Positions 17,360-26,546 of a stretch of 64,000 nucleotides of DNA are shown here, piece by piece. The notes under the pieces are model-generated. The model was given only the letters and a program-made list of their open reading frames with translations, was not told the DNA's origin and made no database searches. Every line of letters starts with the position of its first letter. Position 1 is the stretch's first letter. The stretch spans positions 1 through 64,000 of the forward strand of contig NZ_JAHBBF010000006.1 in the NCBI RefSeq assembly GCF_019331725.1, in the 5' to 3' direction. Position numbers and translations under genes: made by a program. This DNA comes from Bifidobacterium saguinibicoloris (GTDB lineage Bacteria > Actinomycetota > Actinomycetes > Actinomycetales > Bifidobacteriaceae).

Positions 17360-18637
17360 TCAGGGCTCCCGGCGATCGGGACCGGAGGGATTCCGCGCGG
17401 ATGCGGATCCGGACGCCCCGAGGGTCGCCTCCGCATGCCCGTCCGACGTCCCGTCGGCTGCCGGCGATGCGTCCGCCCCGTCCTCCGGCGAGGGTTCGCC
17501 GTCGGCCAGGAAGTCCGTCAGGTAACGTGCGACCGCCCGGACGGCGGCGATGGTCGCGGCGTAGTCCATGTGGGTCGGGCCGATGGATCCGACGAAGGCG
17601 ACCGGCCGACCGGCCGCATCGTGGATGGGCGCGACGGATGCCGCGTCCCGTCCGTCATCGGATGCGTCGCCTTGGTCAAGGAGACGCGCCGTCCCGTCGC
17701 CGTCCTCTTCGGACGGTTCGGATTCCGCGTGCCCGTATCCGCTGGATACGACCGATGCATGCAGCAGTCCCGGCGTGTGTGTTTCGGACCCGATGGCGAC
17801 GCCGACGCCGTCGCCGCGCGTCGACTCCTCGCTCAACGCGCTCATGAGCTTCATGAGCACCACCTGCTCCTCGAGCGCATCGAACAACGGCCCGAGATCG
17901 GACAGCGTCCGCTGATGGGCCAGGCTGGACGCCCCGGACATGTACAGCTCGCTGGTTTGTTCGCCGTCCGCCATGTCCTCGAACGCATCGGCGAGCTCCT
18001 CCACCAACGCGCGTTCGCTCCTGAAGGAGGCGTCGGACGCCATGCCCCTGGTCCGACGGGCCGCGACGGACAGCGGAGCGTCCGCGCATCCGGCGTTGAC
18101 CGCGTCGCACACGCGTCCGATCGCCTCGCCGGACGGCATGGACGGGACGGGGAGGGTGCGTTGCGCCACCCGTCCGGTGTCGGTGATGACGACGGCGAGG
18201 ACCACCGTCATCGAGACGGGGACGAGCTCGACGTGCCGCAACGTCGATTTGGCGAGGGACGGCGACGCGACGACGGCGACCTGCCCGGTGATCTGGGCGA
18301 GGAGTCTCGCCGCCCGCTGCAGCGTGTCCTGCAGGTTCGCGGATCCGGACAGGAAACCGTCGATGCCGCGGCGCTGCGCCGCCGACAGGGGCATGGCCGT
18401 GGCGAGACGGTCCACGAAGTACCGATACCCTTTCTCGGTGGGTACGCGACCGGCCGAGGTATGCGGCTGGATGAGGTATCCGTCATCCTCGAGCGCGGCC
18501 ATGTCGTTGCGCACGGTGGCCGAACTGACGCCCAGGTCATGCTGCCTGGTGAGCGACGTCGACCCCACCGGCTCCTGCGAACGTATGTAGTCCTCGACGA
18601 CGGCGCGCAACACCAGCATGCGTCTCGATTGCCGCAT
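17360..18637 (-). CDS. hrcA: Heat-inducible transcription repressor HrcA
   Basis: Winged-helix repressor (425 aa) of CIRCE-controlled chaperone genes. The N terminus is typical: MRQSRRMLVLRAVVEDYI, then QEPVGSTSLTRQHDLGVSSATVRNDMAALEDDGYL and the HTSAGRVPTEKGYRYFVD segment. It is longer than the usual 340-370 aa because of an acidic insertion (about residues 299-340) and a Ser/Ala/Asp-rich tail after YLTDFLA (about 379-425). Start ATG at 18637 has a near-perfect AAGGAGGTG site, so upstream in-frame codons are excluded. A CIRCE element lies 200 bases upstream, indicating autorepression. Confidence 0.95.
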   Translation of the reverse strand: MRQSRRMLVLRAVVEDYIRSQEPVGSTSLTRQHDLGVSSATVRNDMAALEDDGYLIQPHTSAGRVPTEKGYRYFVDRLATAMPLSAAQRRGIDGFLSGSANLQDTLQRAARLLAQITGQVAVVASPSLAKSTLRHVELVPVSMTVVLAVVITDTGRVAQRTLPVPSMPSGEAIGRVCDAVNAGCADAPLSVAARRTRGMASDASFRSERALVEELADAFEDMADGEQTSELYMSGASSLAHQRTLSDLGPLFDALEEQVVLMKLMSALSEESTRGDGVGVAIGSETHTPGLLHASVVSSGYGHAESEPSEEDGDGTARLLDQGDASDDGRDAASVAPIHDAAGRPVAFVGSIGPTHMDYAATIAAVRAVARYLTDFLADGEPSPEDGADASPAADGTSDGHAEATLGASGSASARNPSGPDRREP

Positions 18638-19048
18638 GCGCACCTCCTTGCCATGCCGTCCGGTACGTAGGCATCGGACGATGTTCACCAACAGTTCGCG
18701 TCGTGGTCGACGGCGTGCCGACGCACGTCCTTCCCCGACGCCGCGCGGCCACGGAATCGTCCCTCCCGGCCGACCGGAACTCCGCCCGTCGGCCTCGGAA
18801 CCGCCCCGACAGGCCGCTCTCATACACGAATATTGTATTAGCACTCCGGCATGCCGAGTGCTAATCCGTTCGTCGGCGGCGAACCGCACCGCATTGTGAA
18901 CGCTAACAGAACAGAACTTACCAAAACACGCCAAAAATCACACCGCTACGTCGCGAAAGGACGGTAGCATGGGTAACGCAATGTGAGGGCGTCTTGCGCT
19001 CGGCACAAGCCGGATACGCGGCCCGACCAATTGGAAGGAAAGTAATCC
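18638..19048. other. Intergenic region between divergent hrcA and tkt
   Basis: A 411-base gap with divergent genes on each side. It holds a CIRCE operator (18838-18864) and a 200-base hrcA leader. The tkt-proximal part (18897-18950) is A-rich, followed by a GGAAGGAAAG ribosome site before the tkt ATG. No convincing small gene is seen. Confidence 0.7.
18838..18864 (-). promoter_or_regulatory. CIRCE operator (HrcA binding site)
   Basis: Exact match to the consensus TTAGCACTC-N9-GAGTGCTAA. On the minus strand it is directly followed by TACAAT, a plausible -10 element, so HrcA bound here would block hrcA-dnaJ transcription. It is about 185 bases from the tkt start on the other side. Confidence 0.97.
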
Positions 19049-21157
19049 ATGACCGAATTCAAGGAGACCGAACTGGACGAACGCGCCATCAAGATGGCGA
19101 AGGTCCTGTCGGCCGACGCGGTTGAGAAGGCCGGTTCCGGCCACCCCGGTTCCCCCATCTCCCTGGCGCCCGTCGCCTACACCCTGTACCAGCACTTCAT
19201 CAAGCATGATCCGAACGATCCCAACTGGGAAGGCCGCGATCGCTTCATCCTTTCGGGCGGTCACGCATCCCTCACCCAGTACGTCCAGCTGTACTTCTCC
19301 GGCTACGGCGTCACCTTGGACGACCTCAAGCACTTCCGCGGCGGCGCCGACACCCGCACCCCGGGCCACCCGGAGTACGGCCTGACCCCGGGCATCGAGA
19401 TGACCACCGGCCCGCTGGGCCAGGGCTTCGCCTCCGCCATCGGCTTCGCGTACGGCGAGCGTTTCCAGCGCGGTCTGCTCGATCCGAACACCCCGAAGGA
19501 AGAGTCCCCGTTCTACCACAAGATCTGGGCCATCTGCGGCGAGGGCGACATCGAGGAGGGCATCTCCGGCGAGGCCGCCTCGCTGGCCGCCAACCAGAAG
19601 CTCGGCAACCTGACCGTGATCTTCGACGCCAACCGCATCCAGATCGAGGGCGACACCAACCTGGTGCTGGCCGAGGACGTGCTCAAGCGCTTCCAGGCCT
19701 ACGGCTGGTACACCGACGAGTTCAGCTTCATCCAGCCCGACGGCTCCTACAAGGAGGACATCGAGGGCCTGGCCGACGTCATCGCCAAGGCCGAGGCCGC
19801 CGCCCCGGACCAGCCGAAGCTCATCAAGGTCCACTCCCTCATCGCCTGGCCGACCCCGGGCAAGACCAACGATCCGTCCTCCCACGGCTCCAAGCTGGGC
19901 GCCGAGGCCGTCGCCGGCCTCAAGAAGCTCCTCGGCTACGACCCGGAGGAGTCCTTCCACGTCGACGAGGAGGCCCTCGCCCACGCCCGCAAGGTCGCCG
20001 AGCGCGGCCTCGAGGCCCACAAGGAATGGGACGAGAAGTTCGAGGCCTGGCGCAAGGCCAACCCGGACAAGGCCGCCCTGTACGACCGTCTGAAGGCCGG
20101 CGAGCTGCCGGAAGGCTTCGACAAGGCCATCGACGACCTCGAGGCCACCTTCGAGGTCGGCAAGGGCGTCGCCACCCGTGGCGCCTCGGGCTCCGTCCTC
20201 AACGCCATCGCGGCCGTCATGCCGGAACTGTGGGGCGGCTCCGCCGACCTCGGCGGCTCCAACAAGACCGATCTCAAGGGCGCCGCCACCTTCGCCCCGG
20301 CCGAGTGCGCCACCGTCCAGTGGCCGAACTGCAACGAGTTCGGTCGCCAGCTGCACTTCGGCGTGCGCGAGTTCACCATGGGCTGCATCACCAACGGCAT
20401 CCTGCTGGGCTCCCACACCCGTCCGTTCGGCGGCACCTTCTTCATGTTCTCCGACTATGAGCGCTCCGCCGTCCGTCTGGCCGCCCTCATGGAGATCCCG
20501 AACCTATACGTGTGGACGCACGACTCCGTCGCCGTCGGCGAGGATGGTCCGACCCACCAGCCGATCGAGCACCTGGCCTCCTTCCGTGCCATCCCGCAGC
20601 TCGAGGTCATCCGCCCGGCCGACGCCTTCGAGACCGCCGAGGCCTACCGCTACTTCTTCGAGAAGAAGAACACGCTGCCGGGCGCCATGGTGCTGACCCG
20701 TCAGGGCGTTCCGACGCTCGCCGAGACCGCCGCCAAGGCCAAGGACGGTGTCCGCAAGGGCGCCTACGTCCTGGTCGACACCGAGGGCACCCCGGACGTC
20801 ATCATCATGGCCTCCGGCTCCGAGGTCCAGTGGGCCGTCTCCGCCGCCAAGACCCTGGCCGGCGAGGGCGTCAAGGCCCGCGTCGTCTCCGTGCCGTCCA
20901 TGGAGTGGTTCGAGGAGCAGGACGCCGAGTACAAGGAGGCCGTGCTTCCGGCCGCCGTCAAGGCCCGCGTCTCCGTCGAGGCCGGCGTGGCGATGCCGTG
21001 GTACAAGTACCTCGGCTCCTACGGCAAGCCCGTCTCCATCGAGCAGTTCGGCCTGCAGGGCAACGGCGCTCAGAACATGATCGATCTGGGCATCACCGCC
21101 GAGCACGTGGTCGAGGCCGCCAAGGCGTCCATCGCCGAGGTCGAAGCCGCCAAGTGA
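19049..21157 (+). CDS. tkt: Transketolase
   Basis: Thiamine-diphosphate enzyme (702 aa) moving two-carbon units between sugar phosphates. Motifs: SGHPGSPISLAPVAYTLY near residue 30, the ThDP-binding GEGDIEEGISGEAASLA ending in FDANRIQIEG, and the pyrimidine-domain VGEDGPTHQPIEHLASFR. With transaldolase it forms the sugar-rearranging part of the bifid shunt, generating xylulose 5-phosphate and ribose 5-phosphate from fructose 6-phosphate and erythrose 4-phosphate. Codon use is strongly biased to C-ending codons, as expected for a highly expressed gene. Confidence 0.97.
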   Translation: MTEFKETELDERAIKMAKVLSADAVEKAGSGHPGSPISLAPVAYTLYQHFIKHDPNDPNWEGRDRFILSGGHASLTQYVQLYFSGYGVTLDDLKHFRGGADTRTPGHPEYGLTPGIEMTTGPLGQGFASAIGFAYGERFQRGLLDPNTPKEESPFYHKIWAICGEGDIEEGISGEAASLAANQKLGNLTVIFDANRIQIEGDTNLVLAEDVLKRFQAYGWYTDEFSFIQPDGSYKEDIEGLADVIAKAEAAAPDQPKLIKVHSLIAWPTPGKTNDPSSHGSKLGAEAVAGLKKLLGYDPEESFHVDEEALAHARKVAERGLEAHKEWDEKFEAWRKANPDKAALYDRLKAGELPEGFDKAIDDLEATFEVGKGVATRGASGSVLNAIAAVMPELWGGSADLGGSNKTDLKGAATFAPAECATVQWPNCNEFGRQLHFGVREFTMGCITNGILLGSHTRPFGGTFFMFSDYERSAVRLAALMEIPNLYVWTHDSVAVGEDGPTHQPIEHLASFRAIPQLEVIRPADAFETAEAYRYFFEKKNTLPGAMVLTRQGVPTLAETAAKAKDGVRKGAYVLVDTEGTPDVIIMASGSEVQWAVSAAKTLAGEGVKARVVSVPSMEWFEEQDAEYKEAVLPAAVKARVSVEAGVAMPWYKYLGSYGKPVSIEQFGLQGNGAQNMIDLGITAEHVVEAAKASIAEVEAAK

Positions 21158-21295
21158 TTCGCCGACGGGTTCCACGCGGCATGCGGCAGCGCATGAGACG
21201 AGGAGCCCGTCCCCCGGCGTGCGGCGGCCGCTGTGACGTGCCGCCGCACGCCATCATCCAAGTTTTGATCCACTAAGGAATCAAGGAGAAAATCA

Positions 21296-22399
21296 ATGAC
21301 TGAAGCAACTCAGCGTACGTCCGACAACGGCGTCTCCATCTGGCTGGACGACCTGTCCCGCTCCCGCATCGAGTCCGGCTCCCTGCAGGACCTCATCGCC
21401 AACAAGAACGTGGTCGGCGTCACCACCAACCCGTCCATCTTCCAGAAGGCCCTGAGCCAGGTCGGCCCGTACGACGCGCAGCTCAAGGAGCTGGGCAAGG
21501 TCGACGTCGAGACCGCCGTGCGCGAGCTCACCACCACCGACGTGCGCAACGCCACCGACATCTTCCGTGAGATCGCTGAGAAGACCGACTTCGTCGACGG
21601 CCGCGTGTCCATCGAGGTCGACCCGCGTCTGGCCCACGAGACCGAGGCCACCGAGAAGCAGGCCGTCGAGCTGTGGGAGAAGGTCAACCGTCCGAACGCG
21701 ATGATCAAGATCCCGGCGACCCTCGAGGGCCTGCCGGCCATCACCGCCACCCTGGCCAAGGGCATCTCCGTCAACGTCACCCTGATCTTCTCGCTCGAGC
21801 GCTACGAGCAGGTCATCGACGCCTACATCGAGGGCATCGCCCAGGCCGCCGCCAACGGCCACGACCTGAAGCACATCGGCTCCGTCGCCTCCTTCTTCGT
21901 CTCCCGCGTGGACACCGCGGTCGACAAGCTGCTGGAAGCCAACGGCTCCGATGAGGCCAAGGCCCTCGAGGGCAAGGCCGCCGTCGCCAACGCCCGTCTC
22001 GCCTACGAGCTGTTCGAGAACAAGTTCGCCAACGATCCGCGTTGGGCCGAGCTGGCCGCCAAGGGCGCCAAGGTCCAGCGTCCGCTGTGGGCCTCCACCG
22101 GCACCAAGAACCCGGCCTACTCCGACTGCAAGTACGTCGATGAGCTCGTCGCGAAGCACATCGTCAACACCATGCCTGAGAAGACCCTGAACGCCCTTGC
22201 CGACCACGGCAACGGCGCCCCGTCCATCGAGGGCACCTACGAGGAGTCCCACGCCATCATCAACAAGCTGGCCGAGCTGGGCATCAACCTCAAGGACGTC
22301 ACCGACAAGCTCGAGGCCGACGGCGTCGCCGCCTTCATCAAGTCCTGGGATTCGGTCCTGGCCGACGTGCAGGCCGGCATCGACCGCGTCAACGGCTGA
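21296..22399 (+). CDS. tal: Transaldolase
   Basis: A 367-aa actinobacterial-type transaldolase transferring dihydroxyacetone units. Landmarks are SIWLDDLSRSRI at the N terminus, GVTTNPSIFQKAL, the Schiff-base lysine strand NAMIKIPAT (about residue 141), NVTLIFSLERYEQVIDAY and STGTKNPAYSD. AAGGAGAAAATCA precedes the ATG. It follows tkt by 138 bases with no hairpin between and ends at a strong terminator, so tkt-tal is a transcription unit of the bifid shunt. Confidence 0.97.
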   Translation: MTEATQRTSDNGVSIWLDDLSRSRIESGSLQDLIANKNVVGVTTNPSIFQKALSQVGPYDAQLKELGKVDVETAVRELTTTDVRNATDIFREIAEKTDFVDGRVSIEVDPRLAHETEATEKQAVELWEKVNRPNAMIKIPATLEGLPAITATLAKGISVNVTLIFSLERYEQVIDAYIEGIAQAAANGHDLKHIGSVASFFVSRVDTAVDKLLEANGSDEAKALEGKAAVANARLAYELFENKFANDPRWAELAAKGAKVQRPLWASTGTKNPAYSDCKYVDELVAKHIVNTMPEKTLNALADHGNGAPSIEGTYEESHAIINKLAELGINLKDVTDKLEADGVAAFIKSWDSVLADVQAGIDRVNG

Positions 22400-22450
22400 G
22401 ATGATCGCCACGGACGTTCAACGAGCGTCCATATAACGGCTGCATAGCTG

Positions 22451-22494
22451 AAACGGGGAGGCTTCCGACCGCAAGGTCGGGAGCCTCCCCGTTT
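22451..22494 (+). terminator. Terminator downstream of tal
   Basis: A 20-bp stem with a single G-T pair (from AAACGGGGAGGC to GCCTCCCCGTTT) around the stable loop GCAA. Confidence 0.9.
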
Positions 22495-22554
22495 ATGGTG
22501 GGTGATGCCGCACAGCGGAAGAACGGACCGCCACGGAAGAGAGAGGACACGCTC

Positions 22555-23913
22555 ATGACACTGACCGCACGCCAACGTCTGGTGATGACGTTCACGTTCT
22601 TTTCGATGTTCTTCGGCGCGGGGAACCTGATCTTCCCGCCGTTCGTCGGCGCACAGGCGGGCTCGGCGGCCATGCCCGCCGCCATCGGGTTCATCGTCTC
22701 CGCGGTCGGTCTGCCGATTCTCGGCGTGCTCGCGGTCACGTTCTCCGGCGGCTTCGACGGACTCGCCGGACGCGTCTCCCCCAGGTTCTCCCTGTGGCTC
22801 GGATTGGCGATCATCCTCACCATCGGGCCGTGCTTCGCGATTCCACGTACGGCGACCACCTCGTTCGAGATGATGGTCGCGCCCTTCATCCCCGACGACC
22901 CGCAATCGGCCCCTCGTTGGATCGTCCAGCTCGTCTATTCGCTGACGTTCTTCGCCCTATCGTTCCTGTTCGCCCAGCACCCGGAGAAACTCTCCAAGGT
23001 ATTGGGCCGTTTCATGGGCCCGCTGCTGCTCATCCTCATCGCCGTGCTGTTCGCCGCCTGTCTCGTCCACGGTGTCGGCACGGCGGCCACACCCTCGGGC
23101 GACTATACGACCGGCCAGCTGGCGCGCGGCTTCCTCGACGGCTACCAGACGATGGACCTGTTGGCCGCACTGTATTTCGGCATCGTGATCTCGGCGAACA
23201 TCCGCGCGCAACAGGTCGACGACGAGCGTCAGGTGCAGACCGAGACTGCGTACGCAGGTCTCGGCACCGGGGTGCTGCTGATCCTCATCTACGGCGCGCT
23301 GAGCTACGTGGGCGTCGTCTCCGGGGCGATCACGGCGATCGACCCGTCCACGGACACAGGCGCCACGGTGCTCACCAACCTCACCTCGTCGATCTTCGGC
23401 ACGGCCGGCACCGCGTTCCTGGGCGTCGTATTCGTCATCGCCTGCCTCAACGTGTGTACCGGCCTGATCTGCACCTGTGCGACCTACTTCCATAAGCGGT
23501 TCCCCGTCATCGGCGGACATGCGGTGAGCTACCGCGCATGGCAGGTGCTGTTCACCGTGTTCAGCTTCGTGGTGTCGAACGCGGGGCTGAGCCTCATCAT
23601 CAAGGTGTCGGTGCCGGTGCTGTCCGCCTTGTATCCGATGGCGATCGTGCTGGTGCTGCTCGCGCTCACGCACCGGGTGCTCGGTTCGAAGTTCTCGCGC
23701 GTGTACTTCTGGACCGTGCTGCTGGTCGGCATCGTCGCGTTCGGCGGCTGCATCTCGTCACTGCTCGCCGTGTTCGGATTCGAGGGCGCGCTCCCGTGGC
23801 TGGATGCCGTGCTGGCGATGCTGCCGTTGCAGGGCGATCGGCTCGGCTGGGTGACGCCGGCCGTTCTGGGCGTGATGGTCGGCGTCGTCGATTCCCTCGT
23901 GCGCAGGCGGTGA
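22555..23913 (+). CDS. brnQ: Branched-chain amino acid transport system II carrier protein
   Basis: LIVCS family cation-coupled symporter (452 aa) for Leu, Ile and Val. The N-terminal hallmark MTFTFFSMFFGAGNLIFPPFVG is present, followed by GPCFAIPRTATTSFEM and about twelve hydrophobic helices. Start at 22555 follows GAGAGGA. Convergent with the carboxymuconolactone decarboxylase-like gene, with 61 bases between and no clear hairpin. Confidence 0.95.
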   Translation: MTLTARQRLVMTFTFFSMFFGAGNLIFPPFVGAQAGSAAMPAAIGFIVSAVGLPILGVLAVTFSGGFDGLAGRVSPRFSLWLGLAIILTIGPCFAIPRTATTSFEMMVAPFIPDDPQSAPRWIVQLVYSLTFFALSFLFAQHPEKLSKVLGRFMGPLLLILIAVLFAACLVHGVGTAATPSGDYTTGQLARGFLDGYQTMDLLAALYFGIVISANIRAQQVDDERQVQTETAYAGLGTGVLLILIYGALSYVGVVSGAITAIDPSTDTGATVLTNLTSSIFGTAGTAFLGVVFVIACLNVCTGLICTCATYFHKRFPVIGGHAVSYRAWQVLFTVFSFVVSNAGLSLIIKVSVPVLSALYPMAIVLVLLALTHRVLGSKFSRVYFWTVLLVGIVAFGGCISSLLAVFGFEGALPWLDAVLAMLPLQGDRLGWVTPAVLGVMVGVVDSLVRRR

Positions 23914-23974
23914 CGTCGACGACGGACCGCCTCCATGCCGTCGGGACCGTCATCGGCCGCCGACGGTTCCGACG

Positions 23975-24760
23975 TCACTCCGTCCTCGCCTTGTCCGCCG
24001 TCCCTTGCGCTGCGTCGGCGGCCTCGTCGATGCAGCGCAAGGCGTTGAGCGTGCGCGGATAGCCGATGTAGGACATCGTCTGGGAGACGACGGCGATGAG
24101 GAAGCGCTTCTCGTTGCCGACGGCGATGTTGGCCTTCGCATGCGCGACGAGCTGCGGCTCGCAGCCGCCCTGCGCGGCGAGGAAGCAGAGGGTGATCATC
24201 TCGCGGTGACGCGTGTCGAGCCCGCCGCGCGTGTAGTAGTCGCCGAAGCAGTTGTCGGCGAGCCACTTGTTGATGTGGCGGGTCTCCTCGGGGCCGGACT
24301 GTGCGAAACCGCGCATGCCCTCGCCGAAGATCTCGATCTGTGAACGCTCGCCGGCTTCGGCGCGCGTCTCCGGTGTGGTGGTGGACTGGCCTTCAAGCGG
24401 AAGGTCGACTCCGCGAGCGACGAGCGTTTCGTTGACGATGGTCAGGAACGGCATGACGCGACCGAACCCAAGGTAGGCGACGGCCTGGTAGACGATCTCC
24501 TTGACCTGTACCGGCGTCACTCCCCCATCGAGCGCGATCGGCAGCATCGTCCCGAACGCGTCCGTGCCCTGACATCCGAGGAGCGTGGCGAGGATGGCCA
24601 TCGAACGGGTGGCGTCATCAAGGTCGGGGTGGTTCGCCCCGGGCTCGTTGATGACCTCATCGTAGGCGAAGTTCGTGAACAGTTCGATGAACTCCGGATC
24701 GCACTGGCCGAGCGTGGGTTTGTCGTCGGCGAACAGGCCGCCCTTCTTCCTGCCGAACAT
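23975..24760 (-). CDS. Carboxymuconolactone decarboxylase-like protein with two CMD domains
   Basis: The 261-aa protein has two CMD/AhpD-fold repeats: residues about 40-115 (SMAILATLLGCQGTDAF, VKEIVYQAVAYLGFGR) and about 165-240 (REMITLCFLAAQGG, LIAVVSQTMSYIGYPR). Neither repeat has the CxxC of AhpD-type peroxidases, so a disulfide reductase role is unlikely; decarboxylase or other functions are open. Start 24760 (MFGRKKGG) follows GGAAGGACA. It stands alone between brnQ and a divergent MATE gene. Confidence 0.85.
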   Translation of the reverse strand: MFGRKKGGLFADDKPTLGQCDPEFIELFTNFAYDEVINEPGANHPDLDDATRSMAILATLLGCQGTDAFGTMLPIALDGGVTPVQVKEIVYQAVAYLGFGRVMPFLTIVNETLVARGVDLPLEGQSTTTPETRAEAGERSQIEIFGEGMRGFAQSGPEETRHINKWLADNCFGDYYTRGGLDTRHREMITLCFLAAQGGCEPQLVAHAKANIAVGNEKRFLIAVVSQTMSYIGYPRTLNALRCIDEAADAAQGTADKARTE

Positions 24761-25085
24761 GACGTGTCCTTCCTTCCCGGCGGCCGCGCCGCGACGGCCG
24801 CCGCCTTCGGGTTGTTTCGATGGTTTCGATGATTCCGCCGGTTCCGATGACCCCGACGCTCCCAGCGTATGAGGCATGGCCCGTCCAGGCAAATACCGGA
24901 GGCGACGCGCGGTTCATGCCCGTCAGGCATGGCGACGGCACGTGGCGGGCGCGGCGAGGAGCGGCGGAGTGCGGCGGATACGGCCAATGGACATCCTCAT
25001 CCTGGCGTGTCGTTGTCCGCACTGTCACGGATACAATGCCCACGTCACGGATGCGGCGGACGGCATGAGGAGGCAGGAGAAGACG

Positions 25086-26540
25086 ATGGACAGCGAACTG
25101 TTCGAACGGGCGCCGATCCCGAAAGCGTATTTCGCGCTCGCGATGCCGGTGGTGCTGAGCATGCTGGTCACGCTCGTGTACAACATGGTGGACACGTACT
25201 TCATCGCGCATACCGGCGACACGGCCATGGTGGCCGGCGTCTCGCTCACGGCCCCGGTGTTCACGGTGATGATCGCGCTGGGAGACATCTTCGGCCTTGG
25301 CGGCAGCTCGGTCATCTCCCGCCTGTTCGGCCGGCACCGGTTCGCCGACGGACGACGCCTGAGCGTGTTCTGCTTCTACGCGGCGATCGCGACCGGCATC
25401 CTCATCGTGGTATTGGGACTGGTCTTCCGCGATCCGATGCTCGCGCTGCTCGGCGCGACCGCGGACACATGGGAATCGGCGAGCGAGTTCTACACGCTGA
25501 TCATCATCGGCTCGCCGTTCATCATCGTGTCGATGACGCCGACGAACATGCTCCGGACCGAAGGGCACGCGGTGCAGTCGATGATCGGCTCGGTCGCCGG
25601 CACCGTGATCAACGTGGCCCTCAATCCGCTGTTCATCCACGTGTTCGGCTGGGGCGCGGCCGGTTCCGCGGGCGCCACGGTCATCGCGAACATCCTGACG
25701 GACGCGTATTTCGTGTGGTTCCTGCTGAAGCGCAGCCCAAACCTGTCCATCGACCCGCGGCTCATGTTCCGCAGTAGCGGCACGTCCGACAAGGACGACG
25801 GCGACGGGACCGTCGACGTCTCAGTCGATGCCGCGGACAACACCGCAGCGGCCCGCACGACGCGCGCCGGCCGTCTCGACATCACGAGCCGCGAGATCCG
25901 CGACATCCTCGTCATCGGCATCCCCTCGGCGATCACGAACCTCACGCAGAGCGTCGGCATGGTGATGGTGAACCTGTTCCTGCTGCCCTACGGCACCGAC
26001 GCCGTGGCGGCGATGGGCATCGCGCTCAAGGTGGTGATGATCGCGGTGCTCGTGTTCGTCGGATTCGCATTCGGCGCGCAGCCACTCATCGGCTACAACT
26101 ACGGGGCGCGGAACATGACGAGACTGGCAGGGGTGATGCGCTTCGCGTACACGTTCCTGTGCTCGTTCGCGCTGGTCATGACCGTGGTCCTGAGCCTGTG
26201 CGACCGCCTGCTCATGCGGTTCTTCATCGCCGGCGGGAAGATCATCACCCTGGGCGCCGGGATGCTTCGCGTGCAGCTGCTGAGCCTCGTGTGCGTGGCG
26301 GTCGTCATGGTCACGACCTGCACATTCCAGTCGACAGGCAAGGCGCTGGGCGCGTTCCTGCTGTCGATCGGACGCCAGGGAGTGGTCCTCGCGTTGACGC
26401 TGTTCGTCGGCTCACGCGTGGCGGGATACGCCGGCGTGATCGCGGCGCAGGCACTCGCCGACCTCATCACCGCAGTGCTGGCGGTCATGCTGCTCCGGGT
26501 GATGCTGCCGGAGCTGCGCACCCGTCGGCGCGACCGCTAG
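25086..26540 (+). CDS. MATE family efflux transporter
   Basis: A 484-aa multidrug/toxin extrusion family protein with about twelve transmembrane helices in two related halves (VLSMLVTLVYNMVDTYFIA at the start of the first, IPSAITNLTQSVGMVMVN opening the second). A hydrophilic linker of about 45 residues (around 235-280) separates the halves. Substrate unknown. ATG 25086 follows AGGAGAAGACG; the frame is open further upstream without a good start. Stops six bases from the convergent aminotransferase gene. Confidence 0.92.
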   Translation: MDSELFERAPIPKAYFALAMPVVLSMLVTLVYNMVDTYFIAHTGDTAMVAGVSLTAPVFTVMIALGDIFGLGGSSVISRLFGRHRFADGRRLSVFCFYAAIATGILIVVLGLVFRDPMLALLGATADTWESASEFYTLIIIGSPFIIVSMTPTNMLRTEGHAVQSMIGSVAGTVINVALNPLFIHVFGWGAAGSAGATVIANILTDAYFVWFLLKRSPNLSIDPRLMFRSSGTSDKDDGDGTVDVSVDAADNTAAARTTRAGRLDITSREIRDILVIGIPSAITNLTQSVGMVMVNLFLLPYGTDAVAAMGIALKVVMIAVLVFVGFAFGAQPLIGYNYGARNMTRLAGVMRFAYTFLCSFALVMTVVLSLCDRLLMRFFIAGGKIITLGAGMLRVQLLSLVCVAVVMVTTCTFQSTGKALGAFLLSIGRQGVVLALTLFVGSRVAGYAGVIAAQALADLITAVLAVMLLRVMLPELRTRRRDR

Positions 26541-26546
26541 ATCGAC

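Noticed and set aside
16061..18670. Long plus-strand open frame across dnaJ and hrcA
   Set aside because: Antisense shadow of two confidently identified genes, with no ribosome site or known motif.
23975..24760. AhpD-type alkyl hydroperoxide reductase
   Set aside because: Both CMD repeats lack the CxxC active-site motif.
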